From contig BSYQ01000005.1 of the NCBI GenBank assembly GCA_030272585.1, forward strand, positions 5,983,501 through 6,047,500: a DNA stretch of 64,000 nt. The letters run 5' to 3'. Of the stretch, positions 43,805 through 54,987 are shown one piece after another. Numbering within the stretch: the stretch's first letter is position 1; every line of letters begins with the position of its first letter. A program made the translations under genes and the position numbers. This stretch comes from Bryopsis sp. KO-2023. Taxonomy: Eukaryota > Chlorophyta > Ulvophyceae > Bryopsidales > Bryopsidaceae. Under the pieces are notes generated by a model. The model had not been told where the DNA came from. It ran no database searches and saw only the letters and a program-made list of their open reading frames with translations.

Positions 43805-43879
43805 ATACGAGAGGAGGGGTCCGCCGCGCGTCTTCAAGCTGGGGTCTCGGACGTCGGTCCGCTAAAAAAAGAGCACGAG

Positions 43880-43950
43880 TGCGTTGACCGGGAATCGAAC
43901 CCGGGTCTCTACCTTGGGAGGGTAGTATGCTACCACTATATCACCAACGC
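43880..43950 (-). tRNA. tRNA-Gly(CCC) (unit 11)
   Basis: A37 form. Confidence 0.95.
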
Positions 43951-45065
43951 GGCTCGAGGGATTGCGCGTGCGGAGAGCGTGGTAGGTTCGGGAAGCTGTC
44001 GGGAAGCTGTCGGGGACAAGTGCCGTCGCGCGCGGGAACGAGGTTGCGCCAAAACTTCGGGAGGGTGTTCGTTCGTGGTTAGGACTCGTTTCGAGTTTTT
44101 TCATCGTTGCGATTTTTCCGGGTGCTCGGATTCGGATATACGAGAGATATCGGCAATGGCCCATTTCGTTCGCTCGAATTATCGCGTAAAAGGAGTTCTT
44201 CGTTTTCCATGGGTTTTTGGTGTCTCTTCGAGTTGTGGTGTATTATTATTATTTTTATTTTTTTCTTTCCTCGCAAGAGATCGATTCGTTTCTTTCTATT
44301 TTGGTCGTTCTTTTCTTATTTTTGTGCCGTTCGTTCCCTCCTTTCCTTCCAATAATCTTTCTTTTCTTTTCTTCCCTTTTCCGTGCTTTTCTGCTTTTTC
44401 CTTTTTCGATTCTTTCTCTTTCGGTCCTTTCGAGAAGATTCCATTTCCTTTGCATTCTTCTTTCGCCGTTTCGAAAGGTTTTTTTCTCCCCCTTCGAAAT
44501 CAAACCGGTTTCTGTCTATCGTGTTTTCTCTCAAAGTTCATTTTCCTTCTTTCCCTCCCCCTTTTCTTTTCCTTTCTAGCTTTTTCGCTCTTTTCTTCGA
44601 CCTCTCTCCCGATTTTCTCCCGAGAGGGATCCCGTGGATGATCCCGGATTACCCGATCGGATGATCCAACAAGGGCGCGGTTGAACCCAGAAACGCCACC
44701 AACACGCCACCACCTGTGCGTTCCGTCGCCACACACGTCAAAACAGAAACGAACATGCTCCCAAGGCTTTTTCGCTCTACTGCCGCTCACCCACGAGCTG
44801 ACCCACACACACTCCACCGCCCGCGCGCGCGCTCACAGGCGCACACTCACCCACACACCCACACACGAAAGATCGTGCCACACCTGAAAACGCTCCCACG
44901 GGGTCCTTTTCGATTGGATGAAGCCAAAAACACCATTTCACCGCTCTGCCCACCTCACCTCAAAAGAACAAACAAAAAACAATCGGTCCCCCAAACCGTC
45001 GGAGGGACACGTCCCTCGCGCACCTGAAAAACGGATACTTCACCTCCCGGCGTCCGCTTCAAAAC

Positions 45066-45185
45066 GTGTTGCCATCAAACCACCGTGAATACATGCGATC
45101 CCTTCCGAACTCGCCAATCAAGCACGGTTGGGGCCGATCAGTACCGAGATCAGGGATGTCTCAGGAAATCCGGCGGCGGCAACTC
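45066..45185 (+). rRNA. 5S ribosomal RNA (unit 12)
   Basis: Array consensus; left of the insertion. Confidence 0.85.
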
Positions 45186-45251
45186 GGTGCACTGTTCTTT
45201 TTCCGTGCTTGTTTTTTTTGGGGGCTACGACCGGGAAGAAAAGGCCTTGAG

Positions 45252-45322
45252 TGCGTTGACCGGGAATCGAACCCGGGTCTCTACCGTGGCAGGGTAGTAT
45301 GCTACCACTGTACCATCAACGC
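45252..45322 (-). tRNA. tRNA-Gly(GCC) (unit 12)
   Basis: Array consensus. Confidence 0.95.
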
Positions 45323-45589
45323 CTCGACGAAAATACCCGAGCTTGCTCGATCGGGTAACATGCGTGCGGGGGAATCGGGCCGGAACCGGGCAGAGGACTT
45401 TGGTCAAAATTCGGGTCCGGGGTTACGGTCGTGTTACCCGTCGCCGTAATGCGGCCGTAATTGTGTTCCGTAACCGAAAGTTGTTTACTCTCCCGTCATT
45501 TACGGTAATTTATGGTCGGACAAGTTCTTACTACGGTTACGGTGACCGTGACCGTAAGGTCCTGTCTATGGTCGGAACGGAAGGGCGGA

Positions 45590-45663
45590 CGCCCGAGGAG
45601 GGACTCGAACCCTCGGCCACGAGATTAAAAGTCTCGCGCTCTGCCAAACTGAGCTACCCGGGC
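45590..45663 (-). tRNA. tRNA-Lys(UUU) (unit 12)
   Basis: Intact; ends 61 bp before the hAT element. Confidence 0.95.
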
Positions 45664-45716
45664 ATATCTCAAGCAGGATCGCGCCGATCTCGTGGATCCC
45701 GATTCCGGGAATCTCG

Positions 45717-45724
45717 ATCGCGGG
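45717..45724. repeat. left 8-bp target-site duplication of the hAT element
   Basis: ATCGCGGG, identical to 52598-52605. Uninterrupted units contain it once (inside GATCGCGGGGGGG). Confidence 0.95.
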
Positions 45725-45749
45725 CAGACCTGGGCGCCGACCCGTTGGA

Positions 45750-46315
45750 CCGGACCGGACCGGACCGGCAGTCACTTTCTGGACCGGAAATGACCTTTAT
45801 TAGACAGGTGTCTGACCGGTCTAGACAGGTCCGACACCTGTCTAATAAAGGTCATTTCCGGTCCAGTAAAGGTATACCTTTACTAGACCGGATTGAGCCT
45901 GTCCAGACCGGCTGGCCTCATTTCCGCTCGTGAATTCGTTCCTGTCCTGACCGGTAGGACCTGTCTGGACAGGTGATTTCCTGTCTAATAAAGGCATAGA
46001 AGCCGCTAATCGGTAACCTGGACAGGTTCGACCGGTCGGACAGGTCTGGACCGGAACCACCTCCTGTCTAAGCCTGTCCTAGCCTTTACTAGACAGGAAC
46101 TCAGCCTGTCTAGACAGGCAAGTCTGTTTAGACCGGCTGAACACCGGTCAAGACCGCACAGACTCACTCATCTGGACAGGCACCAGCCTGTCCAGACCGG
46201 TGTTTCACCTGTCCAATAAAGGTTAAATCCGGTCCACAAAGAACCGTTTTCCTGTCCAGAACAGGTCAAATCCGGTCAAGTAAAGGTGGAATCCGGTCAA
46301 GTAAAGGATCCACCT
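45750..46315. repeat. left subterminal palindrome cluster of the hAT element
   Basis: Begins with a (GGACC)-rich stretch, then many copies of CCTGTCYRGACAGG, GACCGGTC and related half-sites in both orientations, often separated by AATAAAGG or AGTAAAGG. Confidence 0.88.
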
Positions 46316-46439
46316 GCAGTTGCAAGCGAAGTCATAAACAATAATCTTACAACATAAATACCCAACCCAAAACAAATATTATCACCCCACCTGCACAAAT
46401 GTGTTTGCAACTGGCTGCCTAATCCCCACACACAACATG

Positions 46440-46797
46440 AACACCTTCCTTTCCCCTTTCCCCTAATTTTTTCGTAACCCCCCCTTCTTGTTTTTTTCTA
46501 ATCCACCCTCTCCCCTTGTTTTTTTTTAAATCCACCCTACCCCCTTGTTTTTTTTCTAATCCACCCTACCCCCTTGTTGTTTTTTTTAATCCCCCCTCTC
46601 CCCTTCCCTTGTTTTTTTTTTTATCCCCCCTTTCCCCTTCCCTTGTTTTTTTTTTAATCCCCCCTCTCCCCTTCCCTTGTTTTTTTTTTTAATCCCCCCT
46701 CTCCCCTTCCCTTGTTTTTTTTTTTAATCCCCCCTCTCCCCTTCCCTTGTTTTTTTTTTATCCCCTCCCCCCTTCCCCCCTTCCCCCCTTCCCCCTC
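46440..46797. repeat. C/T-rich minisatellite downstream of the transposase stop
   Basis: Degenerate tandem units of about 30-40 bp: TTGTTTTTTTT plus AATCCCCCCTCTCCCCTTCCC. In the transposase transcript this would be a purine-rich (A-run and G-run) 3' UTR. The transposase stop codon lies directly at its edge. Confidence 0.85.
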
Positions 46798-49700
46798 CTA
46801 TTTGTTCATACTAAGAAAAGACATATACCTAACATTTTGGGGCGTAAGGGATGCCCTTCTGGCTCTAACTAAAGCTCCTACCCTTGAGAAAGACCTCTCG
46901 CTGTGCGCACTAGACGCTTGCACCGCCAAAAAGTCAGGGGCGATGCTTTTCAGCAGAGGGTAGGACGACCCATCCGTTGCCCAAAAGGACAAAGGACAGG
47001 CCGTCCTTCTCCCTTCCCAAATCTGATCGAACCTATCTAATTCTGCTCTGCACATGCTCCTAAGACTACCTAACCTATTTCCGCTTCTGCCCCCCAACCC
47101 CCTCCTACCCCTTGCCCCGCTCCCACTCCCACTCCCACTGCCCCCCCCCTGTTCTGTTTCATCACCCCCTGGTGGAGCCGTCAGCAACAATCCCCCAGCT
47201 GGGGCATCAGTCTCCGTCCGCACCTCTGCTTGTTCGTCTTCAAATTGCAGGAAATCTGCACGTGGGTCACTCTGTCGAGGTTGGGCTGGGGGTGCCGCCT
47301 GCTCACGCTCCTGAACTGCCTCGGCCTTCTGGACCATTAAGGCCACAATTTCATCTCGAACCTGGCAGAATAACAACATCCATCATGGGAATGCTTGATA
47401 ACATCCCTGCTGGGGATGACCGCTCTGATCTGATTTATATGGATAAGGGAGTTAAGGATCTTTTCTGTTTTCGGATGCTGATTTCGGTTACATGGATCAC
47501 CCCCTTCCTTCTTTGTGATTTCATGGTTTTCAATCGGTTGGATGATGTATGAAACATAAAAAAAAGACTATTTCAGTTGTAAAGAAAAACCGAGTGAAGC
47601 GCCAGAAAATGGAGGGAGATATGAATAAAAACAAACAGGCACGCAAAACAAGAAACACGGAAAGCAACCAACACACAACAGATTGCTCACCTCGCTCCAC
47701 AATGCCTCTGGGGTGGACCAGTCCCTCGTGACGTTCTGCCACCTGTCATCCCGCCCCCACTTGAAGGCCTCCTGCAAGGACTTAAAGTCCGTCCGTGTTC
47801 CTACAACACCACAGAAGTGGATGTCAGTGGATGTCAGTGGATTCTAGTGGATTCTAGTGGAGTTCAAAACAAACAACCAAAGACAATGAACAGAAACTTA
47901 CTTGTGTCCAAGTACCCCAGCACCAGCCCTGCAAACACCCAGTTGGGGTCGTCCATCCTCGTGTAGACGCATTGGGCCACCACCCTCATCATGTCCTTCT
48001 CCAACTGGGGTGCATCTCGTGCCTTGCTGCCTTCTCGCAGGTGTGCCGCCAGCCGCATCATGGTTCGGAACGCCATGCCTCCTGTTGTGTGCTTTGCTGC
48101 CTCGAGCGTGTCAGAGACCACCTTGGCGGGCGCAAACACCTTTTCGCACACCCTTAATGCATCCCTAAATCACACAACACAACAACAAACACAGTTGATG
48201 AATAATAAACAACATGTTAATTCAATTTTGTTTTCTACCCTCCACAGGTACGCTTGTATTGGTTAAAGAAAATAGTTTACTTGGGATTTACATCGAAACG
48301 ACTTCATGTGAAGGCCTACCAGTCCGCCCTTTCCAGCGCTCCTTCCGGCAGTTGGGTGTGGTGGGCATCCAGCCATGCACGCACCGGTTTTTCCAGCTTC
48401 AGCAGCCTACACACAAGGCACAACAATGTTAAACACAAACACAAAGGAAAAAAAAAACAACAACAAAAGAAATGACCAACAACATGACATACCTCTCCAC
48501 CATCGCGTAGGTGCTATTCCACCTCGTGGCCTGGGGCACTTTGAGCTTCAGGATGGCTTTGGGGGGGTTTGTATTTCCCTCCACAAGCTCCACCTCCACC
48601 TCATCTTCCGAATCTGTGGGCACCTCCTGGCCTCGACCCTCCAGGTCCTCCCTTTGCAGGGTGTCGAGCTGGAACCTGGCTGTGGTAGATCTACACAAAA
48701 AACAAAGAAACAAACGTCATATCTGACCTTTAACAGACAGGCAATAGACCTGTCTGGACAGGTCCTTCTCCTGTCCAGACCGGTTCATCACCTGTCAAGG
48801 ACAGGAAGTTTTGCCTGTCTGGACAGGTGATAAACCGGTCCAGACAGGTCTGTCCTGTCCAGACAGGCAAAACTTCCTGTCCAGACAGGCAAAACGTCCT
48901 GTCCTTGACAGGTGATGAACCGGTCTGGACAGGAATCAACCTGTTCTAGACAGACATTAACCTTTTCTGGACAGGACAAAGACCTGTCCAGACAGGTCCT
49001 CCACAATGCACACTAACAACTTAGAAAAAAAAAAAATATTCCCTTATAGTATTGTTCACTTCCATAACTTTTTTCATTTCATGTCCTTACCTTGAAAAAT
49101 ACTCCACCAGCCTCGTAGCTTTTTTCAGGCTGTCCTGAATTCCAATGGGAGCGGTGCTGAGGGCAGCCGTCATGCTATTGTGGAGCATGTGGCAGCAGCA
49201 TCGCATCCAGTCCCAGTTGAGACTGTTTCGGCTGCAATTTGTTACACACATACTCTTAAGTGTTTTTATTTTTCCTTTTGTTTTTCCTTGGGGAGGTGGA
49301 CATGTTTCCAGGCATCACATTGCATGCTATTTCAACTTGTGGTTGTTTCTTACATTTAATTTCAAACAAGCACCGTATTTTTCTTTTGGTTGGTTCACTT
49401 ACTTGTCAAATGCGGCTGCTATATTAGCTCCCGCATCGGTGGTGATGGTGGGCCTGTACCCCTCCAACTGGATGCTCGGGAGAACCTGGTCTTCCACCAG
49501 CTGCTGGATTGCAGCGGAGGTGGCCCTTTCCACATCCAGGTGGAACACCCCGAGCATCCAGTCCTTCATCTGCCAGGGGTTGGTGGAGACATCCACGGCG
49601 TGGGCGGTGACAGTCAAGTACTTGTCACCCGCCCTGCAAAAACACAACACCAAAACACAACAAATCAAATCAAAACACATGACAACAAATCAAAACACAA

Positions 49701-52034
49701 CACAGCAAATCGAATCAAACACATGACAACAAATCAAAACACATCACAACAAATCAAAACACAACAGCATGGTTAACAATTCAGATTACCAATTATCAAA
49801 GACACAATGCTCACCGTGATGTCCACAGATCCCCGGTGAAGGCCGGTTGCTGCTGCAAATCTCGGTGGCCTTTGATTTCTTGGGCTACCCGGGCCAGGCG
49901 TTCGTGGAACAGCCCCTCCATCTTCCGCCCCACCGACCGTCTGGAAATCCGGGCTGCCCGGCCGTTCAGGGCGCGGGCAAAACCCAGAAATCCTTCTGAC
50001 TCCCCCAATGAGAGGGGAAGCCCTTCCTCCGCCACCCACCTGAAGCACACATGCACATGAACATTCAAAACCAAAAACAAACACAAAAACAAAAACGAAG
50101 ACAAAGACAAAGACAAAAACAAACAAACAAACAAACAAACAAACAAACACACTTACTCCGCCAGCTTCTTGCATGCTACCTTCCATGCATGCTCCGTCGG
50201 TTTCCAGGCCCTCCCCACCGTGTGGACCACCACCCCCGACGTGCTGTCGGTGTTGCCCCGTGGCCTGCAACACACATAATACCTGTTTCAGTTTCTGTTG
50301 GACACCATGCATCAGATTCACATGCACATTCAACAGTGTTTTGGGTTTCTTTTTCAGCACATTCAACAGTGTTTTGGGTCCCTTTTTCAGCACATTCAAC
50401 AGTGTTTTGGGTCCCTTTTTCAGCACATTCAACAGTGTTTTGGGTTTCTTTTTCAGCACATTCAACAGTGTTTTGGGTTTCTTTTTCAGCACATTCAACA
50501 GTGTTTTGGGTCCCTTTTTCTTACCATCCCGCTTCCTCCCTCTTCCGCATATCTTCCTCCGTCCTCAGTTGGTGGCCCTTGGCGTGGTTCTTCGCAGTCG
50601 TGAGGGAACTGCGGTGGTAACTCACGGGGAGGTCACACAGCCTGCAAACAAGCTTCTGTGTGACCTCCCCACCCTCCGTAAAATCACTGATTTTATGGAG
50701 GGTGCCATCGGGCTTGAGGAAGAGGCGCTTGACCCAGGCGTTTGCCGAGGGTCTCCTCTTCCTGCTTTCCCCCTGGACACAAGAAAACAGAGAATAGTTA
50801 GCATGAAGAAGGCATTACATGTGAACAGGTACTTGCCTGTCCGGACAGGTATATGACCTGTCCAGACAGGCAGACAACCTGTCTAGAACAGGTTGATACC
50901 TGTCTAGAACAGGTAGATACCTGTCTGGACAGGCAACACATCCTGTCTAGAACCGGTTATTTACCCGGTCTGGACAGGACATACCTGCCTGGACAGGCGC
51001 TTTACCTGCCTAGGAAAGGCTGTTGCCTGTCTGGACAGGCATCAACTCCTGTCCAGAACCGGTTGTTTTTCCGGTCTGGACAGGTCAGACCAAGACCAGG
51101 GCAAAGATTTTTGGGAAAGGAAAGCAATTTTCAGTTTTTAAATCATCCACTTCCATGCAGTGGTTGGATCATGTTTGCAACCCATCCCGACCTTTAACTT
51201 ATCATTTCCATGTTTTCCTTTTATCTCACCTGTGATGTCTGTGATGGTTCTGAACCTGAAGGGCCCTTTCCTGCAGAACCTTGACGCGGCTTCGCCACGG
51301 GTGGTGGCAGTGTCCCCAGCCTGAATGGGGGCGGGCTGTCATCAAGGAAATCCAGTTCCCCTTCGTAAAACCCTTCTAATGGCTGCAGTCGTCCTGTTGC
51401 CCGGGGCGCCTTCATCCTCTGCATGGCCTCGTCCTCCTCCCCCTCCCTCTCATCAGCGACATCCCTCAACCTCTTTCGAAGGTTCCCTGATGAACCTCCA
51501 AATATGTCCACCTGGTAACAAAATAAATATTATAAATTCCAGATGTGAAGTTGCAAGGATAAAAAATAAATACTATAAATTGCAGATGTGAAGTTGCAAG
51601 GATAAAAAACAAAAAAACATAAATTCCAGAGGTGCAATTGCAAGGATAAAAAACAAATACTATAAATTCCAGATGTGAAATTGAAAGGATACAAAACATA
51701 TCTTCAAATTGATTTTCTGGAAATTTCATTATTTCATTACATTTTTTTTTTCACCAACAAAAAATTGCAACACCCTTACATCCATGTCCGCCATGTCCAC
51801 CGTGTCCACCGTGGGTGCTTCCATGGGCGGTGGAGGCGGCGGCAAACTCGCTGCTTCCGCCGCCGGTGCCTTTTCTCCTCCCGCTTTTGACGCTGGTCCC
51901 TTGTTTCCTTCCGCTTTCGACGCCGGTCCCTTTTTTCCCTTTCCCTTCGCGGTGTCCACTTTTCCCCCCTCCGTCCCACCTCCCTTTTTCCCACCGGCCG
52001 TCTTCTTGTTGCGGAGCGTCATTTTTGGCGACAT
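46798..52034 (-). CDS. hAT-family transposase, 903 residues, 12 exons
   Basis: Exons in transcript order: 52034-51780, 51511-51230, 50772-50525, 50264-50157, 50039-49815, 49633-49403, 49231-49091, 48690-48493, 48406-48320, 48164-47902, 47800-47691, 47361-46798. Together they make 2712 nt with no in-frame stop; every junction is GT-AG and in phase. Residues 1-180 are low-complexity (Lys/Ala/Gly, then acidic). A BED zinc finger follows (W192, C222, C225, H242, H246). The RNase H-like core has AFTGDLWTSR (D368) and ITTDAGAN (D439), the cysteine/histidine motif RCCCHMLHN (461-468), and ATRWNSTYAMVER. The C-terminus is the hAT dimerisation domain (YPLLKSIAPDFLAV, SSAHSERSFSRVG, LTPQNV). I did not fix the catalytic Glu. 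Introns carry the element's palindromes, a 33-bp minisatellite and other simple repeats. The enzyme cuts and pastes elements with matching ends. Confidence 0.9.
48725..49010. repeat. intronic CCTGTC/GACAGG palindrome cluster
   Basis: About 285 bp inside the intron between 48691 and 49090. It is built of the same 14-bp palindrome family (CCTGTCTGGACAGG, ACCGGTCTGGACAGG) as the element ends. Longer inverted repeats pair the two halves, for example GACAGGAAGTTTTGCCTGTC against its complement. Confidence 0.88.
50323..50520. repeat. 33-bp minisatellite, 6 copies, in a transposase intron
   Basis: The unit starts CACATTCAACAGTGTTTTGG and ends with a pyrimidine run plus CAG; copies differ only at GGGTTTC versus GGGTCCC. 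It lies between exons 50772-50525 and 50264-50157. On the minus strand it is open (NVLKKKPKTLL per unit), but the exon junctions on either side splice in frame without it. Confidence 0.93.
50826..51090. repeat. second intronic CCTGTC/GACAGG palindrome cluster
   Basis: In the intron 50773-51229. Motifs include CCTGTCCGGACAGG, CCTGTCTAGAACAGG and AACCGG half-sites, the same family as the termini. Confidence 0.88.
51521..51690. repeat. tandem repeat of about 42 bp, 4 copies, in a transposase intron
   Basis: Diverged copies of TATAAATTCCAGATGTGAAG plus TTGCAAGGATAAAA in the first intron region (51512-51779). Confidence 0.88.
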
Positions 52035-52186
52035 CTTTCGTTGGCTTTCCTGGTGCGTACGTGCGTGCGTGCGTGCTTGTTTGCTCTTGCTGTAGGCGGA
52101 ATGATGCTAGGTTTTCCGCGCATGCAGGGTTCTCTTTTATACTGCAGTGACGTTCACACTTTCACACATCGCGCGAGGTTGTTCCT

Positions 52187-52590
52187 GTTTCGACAGGCGC
52201 TTGACCTGTCCAAGACAGGTAAACTTCTGTCTGAAACCGCCGATTTGCACTGTCTGGACCGGTGTTTAACCGGTCTTCGACAGGTTGTGGGCCGGTCTTT
52301 GAAAGGTTGTGGGCCTGTCCAAGACCGGTTGTTGTCCTGTCTAAGTCCGGTGAATTTGGCGGTTTGCCTGTCCAAAGCCGGAAATGCCTGTCGAAACCCG
52401 TTCCACATTTTCGACAGGCATTTCGGACCGGTGGACCGGACAGGGACAGGCCAGGACCGGTCAAAGCCTGTCCGGTCTTGCAAGGACCGGCGTTTTTTCG
52501 CTGGACCGGACAGGACCGGACAGGTTGGCCGGTCCTTAGACAGGTTGGACCGGACCGGACCGGTTTTTCGCTGCCGGTCCGGTCGGGCCC
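52187..52590. repeat. right subterminal palindrome cluster of the hAT element
   Basis: Same CCTGTC/GACAGG and ACCGGT vocabulary as the left end, ending in a GGACCGGACCGG-rich stretch next to the terminal repeat. Confidence 0.88.
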
Positions 52591-52597
52591 AGGTTTG

Positions 52598-52605
52598 ATC
52601 GCGGG
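52598..52605. repeat. right 8-bp target-site duplication of the hAT element
   Basis: ATCGCGGG; the array sequence resumes here and runs straight on to Ser-CGA. Confidence 0.95.
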
Positions 52606-52650
52606 GGGGCGACCGAGCCTCCACGCAGCGCGCGATCGACTCGTCGTCGA

Positions 52651-52732
52651 GCTGAGATGTCCGAGTGGTTAAGGAGGTGGACTCGAAATCCACTGGGTTC
52701 ATCCCGCGCAGGTTCAAATCCTGCTCTCAGCG
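52651..52732 (+). tRNA. tRNA-Ser(CGA) (unit 12)
   Basis: Intact; first gene right of the hAT element, 53 bp from its end. Confidence 0.95.
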
Positions 52733-52935
52733 AGCGTCGAAGTCGTTTTTCGGAGCGGCAAAAGACAAGGATGCAAGGTGGGCGTGCATGAACCCGGGTC
52801 TCCTGCGTGACAGTGACAGGCAAGAATACTCACCGCCGTACTGCAACGACTCGATCACGATGACGAGGCTGACGATGAGGTTGATGACGAGGCGTGCGAC
52901 GAGGATGGACGACGCGACGCCTCATCACGACGTGA

Positions 52936-53017
52936 GTTGGGGTGTCCGAGTGGTTAAGGAGGTGGACTAGAAATCCACTGGGTTTGTCCCGCGCAGGTTC
53001 GAATCCTGCCCTCAACG
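52936..53017 (+). tRNA. tRNA-Ser(AGA) (unit 12)
   Basis: Array consensus. Confidence 0.95.
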
Positions 53018-53073
53018 AGGCATGTGTGTGCGTGTGTGTTCGCGAACCGAGGGGGTGACGCGGAAAGGCACGT

Positions 53074-53156
53074 TGTGGTGAGTGGGATTCGAACCCACGC
53101 TCGTCTCCGAACTAGAACCTGAATCTAGCGCCTTAGACCAACTCGGCCATCACCAC
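53074..53156 (-). tRNA. tRNA-Leu(CAG) (unit 12)
   Basis: Array consensus. Confidence 0.95.
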
Positions 53157-53254
53157 ACCATCGTCGCTCGGGAGCCACCCCCACGAGGGCCCCGCCCCGG
53201 ACGGGAGTCGCAGGCGACGCCCCCCGAGATCGGCGGCACGGAAATCTTTCCGTG

Positions 53255-53340
53255 GCCTCGGTGGCGCAGTCGGTTAGCGCGTCGGTCTCATAACCTCGTG
53301 AGCCATCCGGAGGTCACCAGTTCGATCCTGGTCCGGGGCA
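53255..53340 (+). tRNA. tRNA-Met(CAU), intron-containing (unit 12)
   Basis: Intact short form. Confidence 0.9.
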
Positions 53341-53388
53341 ACCAACGCTTTTGACGGGACGCCCCACGCCACGTCACAAATTCTGACG

Positions 53389-53469
53389 TGTGGCGAGTGG
53401 GATTTGAACCCACGCCCTTTCGGACTGGAACCTTACTCCAGCGCCTTGGACCAACTCGGCCATCGCCAC
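53389..53469 (-). tRNA. tRNA-Leu(AAG) (unit 12)
   Basis: Array consensus. Confidence 0.95.
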
Positions 53470-53544
53470 ATACGAGAGGAGGGGTCCGCCGCGCGTCTTC
53501 AAGCTGGGGTCTCGGACGTCGGTCCGCTAAAAAAAGAGCACGAG

Positions 53545-53615
53545 TGCGTTGACCGGGAATCGAACCCGGGTCTCTACCTCGGGAGGGTAGTATGCTACCA
53601 CTATATCACCAACGC
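53545..53615 (-). tRNA. tRNA-Gly(CCC) (unit 12)
   Basis: First copy with G37 (loop CTCCCGA); all later copies share it. Confidence 0.95.
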
Positions 53616-54730
53616 GGCTCGAGGGATTGCGCGTGCGGAGAGCGTGGTAGGTTCGGGAAGCTGTCGGGAAGCTGTCGGGGACAAGTGCCGTCGCGCGCGG
53701 GAACGAGGTTGCGCCAAAACTTCGGGAGGGTGTTCGTTCGTGGTTAGGACTCGTTTCGAGTTTTTTCATCGTTGCGATTTTTCCGGGTGCTCGGATTCGG
53801 ATATACGAGAGATATCGGCAATGGCCCATTTCGTTCGCTCGAATTATCGCGTAAAAGGAGTTCTTCGTTTTCCATGGGTTTTTGGTGTCTCTTCGAGTTG
53901 TGGTGTATTATTATTATTTTTATTTTTTTCTTTCCTCGCAAGAGATCGATTCGTTTCTTTCTATTTTGGTCGTTCTTTTCTTATTTTTGTGCCGTTCGTT
54001 CCCTCCTTTCCTTCCAATAATCTTTCTTTTCTTTTCTTCCCTTTTCCGTGCTTTTCTGCTTTTTCCTTTTTCGATTCTTTCTCTTTCGGTCCTTTCGAGA
54101 AGATTCCATTTCCTTTGCATTCTTCTTTCGCCGTTTCGAAAGGTTTTTTTCTCCCCCTTCGAAATCAAACCGGTTTCTGTCTATCGTGTTTTCTCTCAAA
54201 GTTCATTTTCCTTCTTTCCCTCCCCCTTTTCTTTTCCTTTCTAGCTTTTTCGCTCTTTTCTTCGACCTCTCTCCCGATTTTCTCCCGAGAGGGATCCCGT
54301 GGATGATCCCGGATTACCCGATCGGATGATCCAACAAGGGCGCGGTTGAACCCAGAAACGCCACCAACACGCCACCACCTGTGCGTTCCGTCGCCACACA
54401 CGTCAAAACAGAAACGAACATGCTCCCAAGGCTTTTTCGCTCTACTGCCGCTCACCCACGAGCTGACCCACACACACTCCACCGCCCGCGCGCGCGCTCA
54501 CAGGCGCACACTCACCCACACACCCACACACGAAAGATCGTGCCACACCTGAAAACGCTCCCACGGGGTCCTTTTCGATTGGATGAAGCCAAAAACACCA
54601 TTTCACCGCTCTGCCCACCTCACCTCAAAAGAACAAACAAAAAACAATCGGTCCCCCAAACCGTCGGAGGGACACGTCCCTCGCGCACCTGAAAAACGGA
54701 TACTTCACCTCCCGGCGTCCGCTTCAAAAC

Positions 54731-54850
54731 GTGTTGCCATCAAACCACCGTGAATACATGCGATCCCTTCCGAACTCGCCAATCAAGCACGGTTGGGGCC
54801 GATCAGTACCGAGATCAGGGATGTCTCAGGAAATCCGGCGGCGGCAACTC
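54731..54850 (+). rRNA. 5S ribosomal RNA (unit 13)
   Basis: Array consensus. Confidence 0.85.
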
Positions 54851-54916
54851 GGTGCACTGTTCTTTTTCCGTGCTTGTTTTTTTTGGGGGCTACGACCGGG
54901 AAGAAAAGGCCTTGAG

Positions 54917-54987
54917 TGCGTTGACCGGGAATCGAACCCGGGTCTCTACCGTGGCAGGGTAGTATGCTACCACTGTACCATCAACGC
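54917..54987 (-). tRNA. tRNA-Gly(GCC) (unit 13)
   Basis: Array consensus. Confidence 0.95.

Larger units (their letters stand above)
41198..43981 (+). repeat. array unit 11 (2784 bp)
   Basis: Short form; GGGATTGCGCG tail. Last unit with the A37 form of Gly-CCC. Asp relic at 43123-43184. Confidence 0.97.
45725..52597 (-). mobile_element. autonomous-looking hAT DNA transposon, 6873 bp
   Basis: Termini CAGACCTGGGC (left) and CAAACCTGGGC (right, reversed) match at 10 of 11 bases. The 8-bp duplication ATCGCGGG is exact, and the flanks rejoin to a normal array unit. It encodes a full-length transposase on the minus strand. Subterminal zones of about 600 bp (left) and 400 bp (right) are filled with CCTGTC/GACAGG and ACCGGT palindromes. 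These are candidates for transposase binding, as subterminal repeats are in Ac. The perfect duplication and intact frame suggest a recent insertion. Confidence 0.96.
43982..53646 (+). repeat. array unit 12, split by the hAT element
   Basis: 9665 bp = 2784 + 6873 (element) + 8 (target duplication). The break is between Lys-UUU and Ser-CGA. Spacer variant TATTTTGGTCG (44,303) is shared only with unit 13. Asp relic at 52788-52849. Confidence 0.97.

Noticed and set aside
50157..50498. Minisatellite frame NVLKKKPKTLL as a coding exon
   Set aside because: The flanking exons join in phase (TG|G = Trp) without it, and the frame that includes it runs out of phase with the core exon at 50264-50157.
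51776..52150. Overlapping frames opposite transposase exon 1
   Set aside because: They are reverse-strand shadows of the Lys/Ala/Pro-rich first exon.
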